64,000 nt of DNA from a candidate division CSSED10-310 bacterium (GCA_016927905.1 JAFGLW010000011.1:120022-184021), one strand, 5' to 3'; counted from the first letter of the stretch, positions 36,295-45,937 are shown. Notes: generated by a model from the sequence alone, not told the origin. A program made the numbers and translations.

Positions 36295-37824
36295 TTATTC
36301 GCTCCAGCCGAAGGTGAACACATCGTATTCACCGAGCAGTACGGTCATTTCCCGGTCGGTCATGCCGGCGTAGAAGTTAATCCCGGAAGCGCTTCCGGCA
36401 CCCTCGGGCCATGCGAATTCCGGGAGGATTTCCCGGGTCATCACGCCGGCTGGAAACATGAATGTATAATGATCGAAATCCCCGAAACTCGGTGCGAAAA
36501 AAAGCGTACCATATACATCCAGGATGACAAACAGCGGAATGTCAACATAGGTTTTCGGTCCCGGGTTGCACAGGATGACCCGGCAGTGGCACGGATCGCC
36601 GGGATGGAATTCGGTTGATGGCATGTCGATTGTGCAGCCGAGTGTATCGCAGGAATTGGGAGTGGCAGTCGGGGTTCCCGGTCCCGCAGTGGGAGTTCTG
36701 GTGGGAAGGTCGGTGGGTGCCGGGGTCGGGGTTACCGGGTGAGCGGTAACAAAATAGATCTCATCTTCCGAGAATTCACTCACGGCCATGCCAACCGTGT
36801 CGGTTTCGCTGCACCAGTCGGCACTCAGATTCACGTTCGTGCTGATGGAGTAGAGCGCATCGATCCGGTCCATCATCCACTCCCCGGCTTCATTATAGAG
36901 GTAGTATGCACCGCCGGAAAGGACGACAAGAAAATAGGTCCGGGAAGAGGTGATGCTGTCTTCACGGGCGATCGCCATGTCAGCTTCATAGATACCGACG
37001 GCGTGCAGGACCATGCCGCCCGAGAACGATCCTCCGAAGCGCAATGCGTAATGGAGCGTCGCTACGGAGGCCGACGAACCCTTCAGGTACCCGATGAAAG
37101 GCAGATCAGAATTGATGAAGTCCAGCTCGATCCACCGGCAGGAATCGGCGCTGTCCACAATGTCTGCATCATATTCGCCGATACCGGTCTGCACCGCATA
37201 TCCGATCACCTCCGCGGTCCGGTCGAACCAGGCGAAGTGGGGTACCATTTCGGGATCGAGCTTCATGCTGATCGTGTTGACCAGTGTATGTTCTCCAATC
37301 GTGAAGACATGAAATGTATCCCAACCTCCCGGAACGGAATAGGAGTGCATCAGCAGGCTGTCATCCACGTCGCTCCGGTATACCCATGCGATGTGAATGA
37401 CGCCGCTCGGTTCGATATCGGTACATACCGCATGCGCTCCGATCGTATCCGGGATTTCATCCGGTGTCGTCCAGGTTCCGGTCCGAATGCAGAATTCCAT
37501 ATTCCGGTCGATTTTATACCGGTACACAACGACCGGCAGATTCCCCCAGAAATCCAGCGAACACAGCATTGTGCCCGTTTCCGGAAAACTCTGAACCAGT
37601 TGGGAATAAGCGCTGCCGTCGTAACGGAAATAATAAAATGCATGGATATCGTCCTGGGAGAACAGCATGTGAAACAAACCGTCCGGACCGCCACGCAGAT
37701 CCATCGTATATGTGGCGTCCCAATGCAGCACTACCGGGGAATCCCAGTCCAGCGGATGGGCGGTCGCAGGAGAAGCCATAAAAATGGCGCACAATAATGC
37801 CGACCAGACCAGATTGCGTTTCAT
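36295..37824 (-). CDS. Secreted propeller-like protein with TPT linker and shared C-terminal module
   Basis: 509 residues. A signal peptide (NLVWSALLCAIFMASPATA) precedes about 370 residues of beta-rich sequence with repeated blocks (DIEPSGVIHIAWVYR, LDPEMVPHFAWFDR), like a six-bladed propeller. A linker of TPAPTDLPTRTPT and TATP follows, then a roughly 110-residue C-terminal module starting MPSTEFHPGDPCHC and ending VFTFGWSE. The same module ends three other proteins here. The GGGAGAG box before the ATG at 37824 fixes the start. It likely works on or outside the cell surface. Binding target is unknown. Confidence 0.78.
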   Translation of the reverse strand: MKRNLVWSALLCAIFMASPATAHPLDWDSPVVLHWDATYTMDLRGGPDGLFHMLFSQDDIHAFYYFRYDGSAYSQLVQSFPETGTMLCSLDFWGNLPVVVYRYKIDRNMEFCIRTGTWTTPDEIPDTIGAHAVCTDIEPSGVIHIAWVYRSDVDDSLLMHSYSVPGGWDTFHVFTIGEHTLVNTISMKLDPEMVPHFAWFDRTAEVIGYAVQTGIGEYDADIVDSADSCRWIELDFINSDLPFIGYLKGSSASVATLHYALRFGGSFSGGMVLHAVGIYEADMAIAREDSITSSRTYFLVVLSGGAYYLYNEAGEWMMDRIDALYSISTNVNLSADWCSETDTVGMAVSEFSEDEIYFVTAHPVTPTPAPTDLPTRTPTAGPGTPTATPNSCDTLGCTIDMPSTEFHPGDPCHCRVILCNPGPKTYVDIPLFVILDVYGTLFFAPSFGDFDHYTFMFPAGVMTREILPEFAWPEGAGSASGINFYAGMTDREMTVLLGEYDVFTFGWSE

Positions 37825-37894
37825 TATCTCTCCCTCCTCGAATACCAGATTTGATTTAATAATATTGGATCTTTGTGTGGAAGGCAAAAGCCGT

Positions 37895-39154
37895 TCACAA
37901 GGAATCCCATTCCACCATGTCCCATGCCATCAGCCCCGGGGTCTCCGGATCCAGGCAAACGCCCCAGAAGCGGATATCCTGCAGGCCTTCTGCACCGGCT
38001 GGCCATCGGAATGAAAGCAAAATGTCGAATGCATGGTCATCCGGTTCCAGAACGTGATCCGTCCAATGCGCCTGTCCGCTGAAGTCCGGGTAAAACCAGT
38101 ATTCGCCCCGGATATCGAGCAGCAGGAATTCCCGGAACCGGACCGTCTCCGGTGCCGGGTTGCCGAATCTGCGTTCCAGGATGAACCAGTCGCCTTCCAC
38201 CAGCGAAATGTCCGGCACGAACAGACCGTAATGCAGGCCGGATTCAACCGGGAACTGCGAATATTCGAACCATTGCGCGTGTCGGCCGATATTGCATGTG
38301 CCATATTTCATATAGGCGACACCACCGTCTCCCCAGTTCGGTCCCCAGGAATTCCGGACAATCCAGGCACCCGTGCCATCGCACAAGGCATCGTCCCAAC
38401 CTACGATCACAACGCCGTGGTTGATCGGCTGCATTTTGTCGTTTTCATAGCATCCGCCCGTATAGAACATGAAATCGTTGTACACCGTCATGCTGCAGGA
38501 CAGGCTTCCGTGGTGCATCAGGGCGTATTTCAGGGAGTTCACCGAAAACGGAACCGGATAGACTCCGGTGATCCAGCCCTGCGGTTCGCATTGGGATTGG
38601 GTGCATTCGCCGTCCTCGGCGATGTAAGGATAGCAGGTCTCGGTCACAGCGCCGTAATCCCGGAGTGCTGTCCATCCGTGGATGAAACCGCCGTCGCAGC
38701 CGTACCCGTTGGTGTTGCAGTCGATCAGTTGCTGTTCGGACAGATCTAAATCCAGGCCCGTGTTGATCTTGAACACCGACTCACAAGCGCCGATCAGGCT
38801 GTAGGCCCAGCACGGGTAACAATTCCCTCCGCTTCCCTGGTTTTTCACCGGCGTGCATCCGTCCCGTTCACGCCAGTCGAAGCGTTCGGGAAACACCATG
38901 TCCTCAAGCAGGGGATTCGGAACCGGCTGGTTGGTTGCCGCCGATCCAGTCAAGGTTAACTGCCGCCTGAAATGTTCCCATGGAATGGATGACACGGATG
39001 TCTCTCCGGCTGACCATGTCAATCCGGTCGCTTCGATCTGATACCGAACATCCGCCAGATTAATGGATTGAGCTGTGGATGACGGTATGAAGATTGTCAT
39101 TACGACACAAATAACCATCCGTCCGGTCAACGATCGCAGTGTGTGAAAAACCAT
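37895..39154 (-). CDS. Secreted papain-family (C1) cysteine peptidase with shared C-terminal module
   Basis: 419 residues. Signal peptide, then a short propeptide-like segment (about 30-70, GLTWSAGETSVSSIPWEHF). The C1 domain (about 88-295) has Gln106 (oxyanion hole), catalytic Cys115 in PCWAYS, His246 in NHGVVIVGW and Asn268 in RNSWG, so the enzyme should be active. There are three extra residues between the Gln and the catalytic Cys compared with papain. The C-terminus (about 315-419, GEYWFYPDFSGQAHW, FRWPAGAEG) is the module shared with the propeller protein next door. The GGGAGA box sets the ATG at 39154. Role: extracellular protein breakdown or processing. Confidence 0.9.
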   Translation of the reverse strand: MVFHTLRSLTGRMVICVVMTIFIPSSTAQSINLADVRYQIEATGLTWSAGETSVSSIPWEHFRRQLTLTGSAATNQPVPNPLLEDMVFPERFDWRERDGCTPVKNQGSGGNCYPCWAYSLIGACESVFKINTGLDLDLSEQQLIDCNTNGYGCDGGFIHGWTALRDYGAVTETCYPYIAEDGECTQSQCEPQGWITGVYPVPFSVNSLKYALMHHGSLSCSMTVYNDFMFYTGGCYENDKMQPINHGVVIVGWDDALCDGTGAWIVRNSWGPNWGDGGVAYMKYGTCNIGRHAQWFEYSQFPVESGLHYGLFVPDISLVEGDWFILERRFGNPAPETVRFREFLLLDIRGEYWFYPDFSGQAHWTDHVLEPDDHAFDILLSFRWPAGAEGLQDIRFWGVCLDPETPGLMAWDMVEWDSL

Positions 39155-39200
39155 ATCGGGTCTCCCTTCTGGACAATGATAATCCGGGTCCGAAGACAAA

Positions 39201-39373
39201 TCAAAACAACGGATTCCCGGTTGTGGCGATTTCCTTCACGATCCATTGCTGGAACGAAATGAACATGATAATGACCGGCGTGATCATCATCAACGGATAT
39301 CCATCGTTGTCGCGGATATCCGCATCAATTGTCCGAACCGCTCCGTTCAGCGTTTCCGGCAGTTCCGTGCCGT
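39201..39373 (-). pseudogene. Possible C-terminal remnant of an ABC sugar permease
   Basis: Between the sucrose synthase stop and the peptidase gene, one minus-strand frame reads DNDGYPLMMITPVIIMFISF followed by QQWIVKEIATTG. This resembles the end of MalG-type permeases (a D-W-x-L-M start, a last membrane helix, then F-x-x-Q-x-x-x-V-x-G). No start or upstream permease body is present, since the frame then runs antisense-free into sucrose synthase out of frame. A chance hydrophobic frame cannot be ruled out. Confidence 0.35.
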
Positions 39374-41761
39374 CTAGTCGATGATGGCGTTCGCCTGCTT
39401 CCGGAACATCAGGCTGTAAAACATCTGCAGATACCTGTCCGTTTCCTGCCGTTCCAGATCCGATACGTATTTCCAGAATCCGTAGATTTTTGCCAGTGAA
39501 ATCAACCGGCGTGCATAGAGCTGCCAATTGTAATGTTTCTCAACCCGCCGGATGCCGCCGGTTGATATCCGGGCCCAGTACTTGTCATCGGTTTCGCATC
39601 GGTTGAAAAAATCGACCAGCTGGCCGGCTACCGTGTCGCCGTGATTGGGATCGATGTGAAATCCGGATTTGCCGTGCTCGATGATTTCCCTTGGTCCGCC
39701 GTAACATGTGGCGAAAGTCGGCAGTCCGGATATCATGGCTTCCACAACCGTCAGGCCGAATGCCTCGAAAAGAGCCGGTTGAACGAAAACGCCTCCGGAA
39801 TCAGCGACGAACCGGAACAATTCTGCGACCAGGTGCTTGCGGGTCTGCATCTCGATCCACCGCATGGATCCGTCCAGCTTGTAGCGATCCATGATCATGT
39901 GCATTCTGGCGATCTGTTCTCTTTCCTCGCGATCCGACGAGAGATCCCGGTTCAGGTACCCTCCCGCAACCAGCAGATTGGCTTTTTTCTGCAGTTTGCC
40001 GGATTTTCCGAACCATTCGGCCAGGCCAGCAATGTTTTTGATCACATCCAGACGAGCCAGTGTAAAAATCAGAGGTTTTGATTTGTCTTTCAGGTCACCC
40101 CGCGCAGTCTGCCCGGCATCGCCGTAAACCAGTTGCTGGATTTCCTCCTGAATCTCCCCGTTTCGGAGTCGTGTCTTGGTATGAGGGAAAAACACGCCGG
40201 ATGCGGGACCGGGGGAGACGATATTGAATTTGGGATCGTAGACATCGATACCGTTCAGAACCCGGTACAGCCCGGGCATGGTGAAATTGCGGTAACTCTC
40301 GTACTGCCCGATACTCTCGTCGTTTCCCGCAATTTCATGATAGGTGCTGGTTATGATGAAATCGGCCCGGTTCATGGCAATGAGATCGGCGGTGAACTGG
40401 CAGGAGAAATGATGTATGGATTCCAGTTCTCTCCAGTACAGATCGGAGTAAATGTATTTTGCTTTTTCAAGAGCGTGTGCGATGTTGCACTGGGTGATCT
40501 TCAGGCTTCTGGAAATCAAGGAAGCAACCAGATTCCCGTCGGTATAGTTTCCGATGACCAGATCCGGTCTTCTGCCGATCTCGGCGATGATCTCCTTTTC
40601 CGATTCGGCCGCAAATCTTTCGAGATAGGGATAGACCTTGAACCGGGATATCCAGTGCCGGATGACTTCTCCCGATTCATTTCGGAACGGTACGCGGACG
40701 ATTTTGGCATTCCTGGTACCGATAATGCGTTCGGTTTTCCGGTTGCATTTTGTCTTGCCTGCCTCCGGTATCATTCGGGTGATGATGATGATCTGTGGTT
40801 TGACCTCCAGCCCATAATCCTGGATCTGCCGGAACAGCTCCTTTTCGAGTGATCGCACCTGTTCGAGAATGTAGACGATCTGTCCGCCGGTATCCGGCAT
40901 CCCGAGAACATTGGACTGACCGAAATACCCGTGGGGGGAGATGATCGCCAGGTCGAATATCATGGGTATCCGGCTCAGAAAATTTCTCAGATTTCCCGGT
41001 TCGGGTGCTTCCAGAATATCCTGAAGTTCGTTGATGGATTCCAGAACCGTTCCCGCATTGCTGCCCCATCCGGGCTCGAAACCCAGCTTCTGCATTTCTC
41101 CGGCGAGTTGATTCCATTGTTCGCGGTCCGGTTTATTGAGAAGGTATTTCTGGGCTTTCCGTAATGCTTCCTGCAGATCTCCCAGGCTCCCTATCCGGCT
41201 GTTGATCATCAGCTGCCGGCCGTGAATCTGGTGAACCGTCAGAAAGTCGAACAATCGGGTGTGGCCTTTCCCCAGATCCTTGAATATCCGGTTGGACAGA
41301 TACCGGTTCAAAAACTCCATTCCCTGCCCGATGGACTTCGCCTCCTTCATTTTCGGGAAATCCCGGTTGAAAGGCTTCAGATCGACCTCCAGCATCAGTT
41401 TGCCGTCACCGGAATCGGGATCCAGAATGGATTCCTTCACCATCAGAAACTCCGCGGCGGTGATCTCATCGCAACTCATCTCTTCCAAATGAAACCGGAA
41501 AAACAACCAGATACCGATCCGGGGACGGACCGCGACCGAGAACCATGGATCACTGGCGACCGCTTCCTGGGTCAGATGAATCATGTCCGCGAACTGGGTT
41601 TGAGCCAGTATTTTGCAGTTTCGGGCATTGCAATACCGGTCGAATTCATCCTTGAGTTCGGAACGGAGCAGGAACATCTTGCCCTGTCCGATATATCTTC
41701 TGAGAAGAGCATGGATTTCCATTTTGTACTGGTCCAGATCGTTTCTTAGCTTTTCGATCAT
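39374..41761 (-). CDS. Sucrose synthase
   Basis: 795 residues, the normal length (about 800) of sucrose synthase. The N-terminal third (about 1-260) is the regulatory part, and the GT-B catalytic part follows. Diagnostic pieces are DTGGQIVYILEQVRSLE, IGNYTDGNLVASLIS, FIITSTYHEIAG and the donor site PALFEAFGLTVVEAMISGLP with GGPREIIEHGKSGFHIDP. It reversibly turns sucrose plus NDP into NDP-glucose plus fructose, usually feeding glycogen or glycan building in bacteria. Its ATG overlaps the sucrose-phosphate synthase stop, and it is the last gene of the operon. Confidence 0.95.
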   Translation of the reverse strand: MIEKLRNDLDQYKMEIHALLRRYIGQGKMFLLRSELKDEFDRYCNARNCKILAQTQFADMIHLTQEAVASDPWFSVAVRPRIGIWLFFRFHLEEMSCDEITAAEFLMVKESILDPDSGDGKLMLEVDLKPFNRDFPKMKEAKSIGQGMEFLNRYLSNRIFKDLGKGHTRLFDFLTVHQIHGRQLMINSRIGSLGDLQEALRKAQKYLLNKPDREQWNQLAGEMQKLGFEPGWGSNAGTVLESINELQDILEAPEPGNLRNFLSRIPMIFDLAIISPHGYFGQSNVLGMPDTGGQIVYILEQVRSLEKELFRQIQDYGLEVKPQIIIITRMIPEAGKTKCNRKTERIIGTRNAKIVRVPFRNESGEVIRHWISRFKVYPYLERFAAESEKEIIAEIGRRPDLVIGNYTDGNLVASLISRSLKITQCNIAHALEKAKYIYSDLYWRELESIHHFSCQFTADLIAMNRADFIITSTYHEIAGNDESIGQYESYRNFTMPGLYRVLNGIDVYDPKFNIVSPGPASGVFFPHTKTRLRNGEIQEEIQQLVYGDAGQTARGDLKDKSKPLIFTLARLDVIKNIAGLAEWFGKSGKLQKKANLLVAGGYLNRDLSSDREEREQIARMHMIMDRYKLDGSMRWIEMQTRKHLVAELFRFVADSGGVFVQPALFEAFGLTVVEAMISGLPTFATCYGGPREIIEHGKSGFHIDPNHGDTVAGQLVDFFNRCETDDKYWARISTGGIRRVEKHYNWQLYARRLISLAKIYGFWKYVSDLERQETDRYLQMFYSLMFRKQANAIID

Positions 41762-43929
41762 GGTGTCATCATCCTGTTTGCTTCCTGATACTGTTCCGAC
41801 ATGAACTGAAAATGTTTCATACCCTCGACGATGCCGTCGGCATATTCACCTTCCGAAAAATAGATACCCGCCTTTCCCTTCAGGGAATTCAATTCCCGGC
41901 CGTGATTTCTTACGACAACGGCCTTGGGCATTGTAATCAGCATGTCCCGGTCGTTCCCTGAAGCTCCGGCGACCAGAATATGAGTGAGCGGCAGATGCCA
42001 CTTGTTCGCCACGTATCGTATTGCGGTGCCCTTGGATGCTCTGACCGGGAGCACATCCAGGAATTGGTTGAACGAATGAATGAGTCTGGCCTTGATATTG
42101 TTTTCCATCAATATCCGTTTGATCTCGCGGATTTTGGGTGATTTCGACCGGTCAATGAAGAAACTGATCTTGAACCGGCGCTGTTCCGTTTTGGGTTGAA
42201 GTGCAATGCCGGGCAGTCCCCTTACAATCTCTCTGATGCGTTCGGGTTCCCACTGATTATTGATGAACCGGGACCATTGAACATCCTCGGTCAGGTCCGA
42301 GCCGTAATATATTTCGGTTCCGACGGATGTTATCAGGAGAACAGGCGGTTTGATGCTCCACCGGTTCAATTCCCGGGTTGAAGCTTCAATCCGTCGGCCG
42401 GTGGCGATACCCAGTCCGGTTTTCGGTTGGCCGGATTCAATTTCATAAAAAAACCGCCTTAATGAGGCCGGATCGCCCAGGAGCGCGTTATCCAGATCGC
42501 ATATGATCAGACGCTCGATTGTCGGCAGGATATTGCTGTATACCTGACGTCGGTTCAGGGTTTTCCGATGTTTCAGTATCCGATTGGCGTTCTCCAGGTA
42601 ATCCACGGTGTGCCGGGTCCATGTATAATGTTTGCCGACATTCCGGATCCCGCATTTGCTGAATTGCCGACGCAATCCATCGTCGGACAGGATCCGGTTC
42701 ACGGCATTCCCGATTTCCTCCGGTTTCATGGGATCGACCAGAAGGCCGTTTTTGCAGTTTGCAATGATGTCTCTCGGGCCACCGTCATTGGTGGTCACCA
42801 CCGGCAAACCGCTTGCCGCCGCCTCGATCAGGGTCAATCCGAATGGTTCCGTCAATGCCGGATTGACAAATACACCACGCGATTTCGCTGCCAACCGGTA
42901 TATGCCGGGAATATCTTCCGGCCGGTGATGTTTGGGAATGGAAACATGTCCGTACAGATTATATTTATCGACGAGCCACAGAATTTCCTCGATGGTTCGT
43001 TTCGGTTCGGGTTCCATGGTTCGGAAATCATCCCGATTGCCGACCACCAGAAGAAGATTGGCTTTCTCCTTCAATCGGACTGATGATGCATACGCATGAA
43101 TCAATGCCGTGATGTTCTTGCGGGTATCCGGCCTGGATATGGCCAGAATGATGGGTTTGCGCTCGGTTATCCAGAACCGGGTGATTTCTTTGATCATGGC
43201 CGGATTCGCCGAGCTGGATTTACGGAACCGATCGAGATCCATTCCCGGCGGGATCACTCGCGCCCTGTGTTTTTTGAAATTCCCGTAGTCCAGATACTGC
43301 TCCTCGATCTCCTGACGCGTGCTGGTGATCACCAAGTCCGCGCGGGACAGCGCTGTTTCCTCCGCCTGTATTCTCCGATCGATCCGAAAGATCTTTTCGA
43401 TTTTTTCAGGATTCATCCCATTGTTCAGAAGTCTTTTTTTCTTGACTTTTCCAAGGGAATGACCGGTGAAAGCCAGCGGCGTTCCAATGATCGATACGAT
43501 ATTTCTGCCCATGTATCCGGCATCGGCGTAGTGTCCGTGCATGATGTCAGGCAAGCGCCGGATCCGCCTGAAGTAGGCCAGGATGCCGTTGATTCCGTCA
43601 TCGAGATAGGGCCATAACACCTCTTTACGCAAATACCGCCTGGGACCGAAATCGATCCGGATGATCCCGGCCTTATCCGAGATTTGTTCATAATATTCCG
43701 AATAGGAATTATCTACTTTCCGGTCGATGATCCGACGCGTAAACAAATCGACTTTCCCGACATCGGGTCTTTCCGCAAGCGCCCGGGCAAGTTCAACCAC
43801 ATATTTCACCTGCCCGCCGGTGTCCGCATCCCGCCCCAGCTCCATTTCGTAACCCCGTACCAGCCCGTGAATACTCAGCATGGCAATATACAATCCCGAT
43901 TCGGGTCCCGGATCAGTCTGCCTGTTCAT
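41758..43929 (-). CDS. Sucrose-phosphate synthase with degenerate phosphatase-like domain
   Basis: 723 residues. The GT-B part (about 10-460) has MLSIHGLVRG, DADTGGQVKYV, FTGHSLGKVK, TSTRQEIEEQ and the donor site PALTEPFGLTLIEAAASGLP, all typical of bacterial sucrose-phosphate synthase, which joins UDP-glucose and fructose 6-phosphate. The C-terminal HAD domain (about 470-720) resembles sucrose-phosphatase, but key residues differ: motif I reads DLDNA (478-482; Thr to Ala) and motif IV reads GASGND (655-660; the metal-binding Asp is Ala). Lys633 is kept. So this domain is probably inactive and the separate phosphatase at 45110 is needed. The ATG at 43929 has GGAGA five bases upstream and overlaps the kinase by 17 bp. 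Confidence 0.93.
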   Translation of the reverse strand: MNRQTDPGPESGLYIAMLSIHGLVRGYEMELGRDADTGGQVKYVVELARALAERPDVGKVDLFTRRIIDRKVDNSYSEYYEQISDKAGIIRIDFGPRRYLRKEVLWPYLDDGINGILAYFRRIRRLPDIMHGHYADAGYMGRNIVSIIGTPLAFTGHSLGKVKKKRLLNNGMNPEKIEKIFRIDRRIQAEETALSRADLVITSTRQEIEEQYLDYGNFKKHRARVIPPGMDLDRFRKSSSANPAMIKEITRFWITERKPIILAISRPDTRKNITALIHAYASSVRLKEKANLLLVVGNRDDFRTMEPEPKRTIEEILWLVDKYNLYGHVSIPKHHRPEDIPGIYRLAAKSRGVFVNPALTEPFGLTLIEAAASGLPVVTTNDGGPRDIIANCKNGLLVDPMKPEEIGNAVNRILSDDGLRRQFSKCGIRNVGKHYTWTRHTVDYLENANRILKHRKTLNRRQVYSNILPTIERLIICDLDNALLGDPASLRRFFYEIESGQPKTGLGIATGRRIEASTRELNRWSIKPPVLLITSVGTEIYYGSDLTEDVQWSRFINNQWEPERIREIVRGLPGIALQPKTEQRRFKISFFIDRSKSPKIREIKRILMENNIKARLIHSFNQFLDVLPVRASKGTAIRYVANKWHLPLTHILVAGASGNDRDMLITMPKAVVVRNHGRELNSLKGKAGIYFSEGEYADGIVEGMKHFQFMSEQYQEANRMMTP

Positions 43930-44836
43930 CGGTTCTCCATTCTTCAACGAACATATCGTAAATTTTCCTGTCGTGAATCAGGGCGCCCTGGACCCTGCAG
44001 ACTTCTGACGCGAATGCCGCACCGGATCGCAACATCTTCCCAGGATTCCATCCGTGCATCAGACCGAATATCATCATGGCACTGAATGCATCACCCGCAC
44101 CGACACTGTCCACCATCCGGTCAACCCGAACCGCTTGGGTCCGATGCAGTTCGCCTTTCCGGGTCACTGCAAATGCTCCCTTCACACCCATGGTGACGAT
44201 CACCGCTTCAGGCCGGGAGCGCACCATAAGCCGGCGCGCCCGGTTCTCCAGATTCGTGTCGGTTTCTCCGGATCCGTTCTGAATCGCATCCAGTTCATCG
44301 GCACTCAACTTGATCCACCGGCAATTCCGCAAAATCAACTCGATCTGATCCCGATGCCACCAGGGCGGTCTCAGATTGACATCCACGAATATCCGTCTGG
44401 GGATATCCGTTTTCAGGTGGTTCAGAGTGGCTCCTGACACCCGGCTCCGCCCGATGAGCGAACCGTGGTAGAACACACCGGCCGGCACTTCCCGGATGCA
44501 CTCCAGAGCCGGTTCGGCCTCGATGTGGTCATAAGCCTGATTGTCCGGAATCTCGAACGAAGCGCCGTTGTCCGATGATTTGACCCGGACGGTGCCGGTG
44601 GGGCGACAGTCGTCGACCTGAACGCCGCTCGAATCCAATCCCCACCCGCGAATGGTCTCCATGATGCGTTCCCCCCGCCGGTCGCTGCCGATCCTGGATA
44701 TGAATACGGGCTGGATACCCAGGGCTTCAAGATGCCACGCCACGTTGAAGGGTGCACCACCTATATACTCCGATCCGTCCTCATAAACGTCGAATAAAAC
44801 TTCTCCAAAAATAATCGGTCTTTCTGCCTTGGCCAT
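43913..44836 (-). CDS. PfkB-family carbohydrate kinase, probable fructokinase
   Basis: 307 residues. IGGAPFNVAWHLEALG near the N-terminus is the ribokinase/PfkB sugar-site signature, and DSVGAGDAFSAMMIFG holds the catalytic Asp and anion hole (DTxGAGD type). It would phosphorylate fructose freed by sucrose synthase to fructose 6-phosphate, which sucrose-phosphate synthase reuses. The gene order (kinase, SPS, sucrose synthase) supports fructose as substrate, though other sugars are possible for the family. First gene of the operon, with a good promoter at 44913-44941. Confidence 0.9.
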   Translation of the reverse strand: MAKAERPIIFGEVLFDVYEDGSEYIGGAPFNVAWHLEALGIQPVFISRIGSDRRGERIMETIRGWGLDSSGVQVDDCRPTGTVRVKSSDNGASFEIPDNQAYDHIEAEPALECIREVPAGVFYHGSLIGRSRVSGATLNHLKTDIPRRIFVDVNLRPPWWHRDQIELILRNCRWIKLSADELDAIQNGSGETDTNLENRARRLMVRSRPEAVIVTMGVKGAFAVTRKGELHRTQAVRVDRMVDSVGAGDAFSAMMIFGLMHGWNPGKMLRSGAAFASEVCRVQGALIHDRKIYDMFVEEWRTDEQAD

Positions 44837-44912
44837 ATCTGATTGTCCTGTATGCAGCTGAAAGCGGCATTTGGATTAACAAAACGGGCAGTCCGCCCAT
44901 CGGTTTAACTTT

Positions 44913-44941
44913 ATATTATCACAAGAGAATTCCCGATCCAA
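44913..44941 (-). promoter_or_regulatory. Sigma-70-type promoter of the sucrose operon
   Basis: On the minus strand TTGGAT (44941-44936), a 17 bp spacer, then TAATAT (44918-44913). About 76 bp of leader follow before the fructokinase ATG, containing a small GGGC/GCCC inverted repeat. Confidence 0.65.
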
Positions 44942-45037
44942 GGAATCCAGAGAACATGTATAAACAAAAATTGAAATTGCCGAAATCAGCCGGCAGGAAA
45001 CGCGGTGATGATCAGTTGTTTTGCTTTTCCTGTTTTT

Positions 45038-45066
45038 TTGCTGCCGCCTTGATCCTGGTGTATTCT
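45038..45066 (+). promoter_or_regulatory. Weak candidate promoter for sucrose-phosphatase
   Basis: TTGCTG (45038-45043), a 17 bp spacer, then TATTCT (45061-45066). Both boxes are imperfect. A strong AAGGAGGT ribosome binding site follows about 15 bases before the GTG at 45110. Confidence 0.35.
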
Positions 45067-45109
45067 GAGTCCCAATGAATCCGCTGTTTTATTAAGGAGG
45101 TAATTACCA

Positions 45110-45937
45110 GTGCGACGCATCATGCTGTGCACGGACCTGGACCGGACCCTGTTGCCGAACGGAAGTCAACCGGAATCGATCGGAAGCAGGCAGCGGTTCG
45201 CCCGGCTGGTTGAAAAGGTCGGCCTGCACCTTGTGTATGTGAGTGGAAGGCATCGGGAGCTGGTACAGCACGCAATTTGCGAATATGCCATACCGGTCCC
45301 GGACCACTCGGTCACCGATGTCGGCACACGCATCTACCGGGTTCACTCCGGTGGTTGGGAACCGTTCGAACAATGGTCCCGCAAGTTAGATAATGAACTG
45401 AACGGGTTCGATTTAAGCCGTTTGAAAGAAAGGTTGGGCAACCTGGGGGGATTGCGGTTGCAGGAGCCGGGCAAACAGAATGAACATAAACTCAGTTTCT
45501 ATGTCGCGGATTACTCCCGGCGGGAAGCGATGAGAGTTCTGGTCGATCGGTTTCTGGAAAACGGGAAGGCCCCGGTCAGAACGATCTGGAGTTATGATGA
45601 GGTGGGTAAGATCGGGTTGCTGGACATCATTCCAGCCGCTGCGACCAAGCTGCATGCCGTGCGATTTTTGATGCAAGAGGAGTGTTACGGCGAACAGGAT
45701 GTTGTTTATGCGGGCGACAGCGGCAACGATCTGGATGTTCTGCAGAGTGAAATCAAAAGCATCGTGGTAGCCAATGCTGCGGATGAGATCAAGATGGAAG
45801 TCCGGAAGCATAAACGGAATGCGGACAGACTGGTGATCGCCGGGGGAGGGTTCAAGGGTATGAACGGGAATTATGCCGCAGGTATTTTGGAGGGGATCGC
45901 CCGGTTTTTTCCGGAACTGCTGCGATATATGGATTAG
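45110..45937 (+). CDS. Sucrose-6-phosphate phosphatase (HAD superfamily)
   Basis: 275 residues from a GTG with a strong AAGGAGGT box. All HAD motifs are intact: DLDRT (Asp9, Asp11, Thr13), SGR (45-47 region), Lys180 and GDSGND (202-207). The S6PP-type layout, with a C2B cap between motifs II and III, fits removal of phosphate from sucrose 6-phosphate. It is divergent from the fructokinase-SPS-sucrose synthase operon, whose own HAD domain lacks key residues, so this protein likely supplies the real phosphatase. Its stop overlaps the stop of the convergent SDR gene by 4 bp. Confidence 0.92.
   Translation: MRRIMLCTDLDRTLLPNGSQPESIGSRQRFARLVEKVGLHLVYVSGRHRELVQHAICEYAIPVPDHSVTDVGTRIYRVHSGGWEPFEQWSRKLDNELNGFDLSRLKERLGNLGGLRLQEPGKQNEHKLSFYVADYSRREAMRVLVDRFLENGKAPVRTIWSYDEVGKIGLLDIIPAAATKLHAVRFLMQEECYGEQDVVYAGDSGNDLDVLQSEIKSIVVANAADEIKMEVRKHKRNADRLVIAGGGFKGMNGNYAAGILEGIARFFPELLRYMD

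Noticed and set aside
36739..37797. 352-codon plus-strand frame
   Set aside because: Antisense to the secreted propeller protein.
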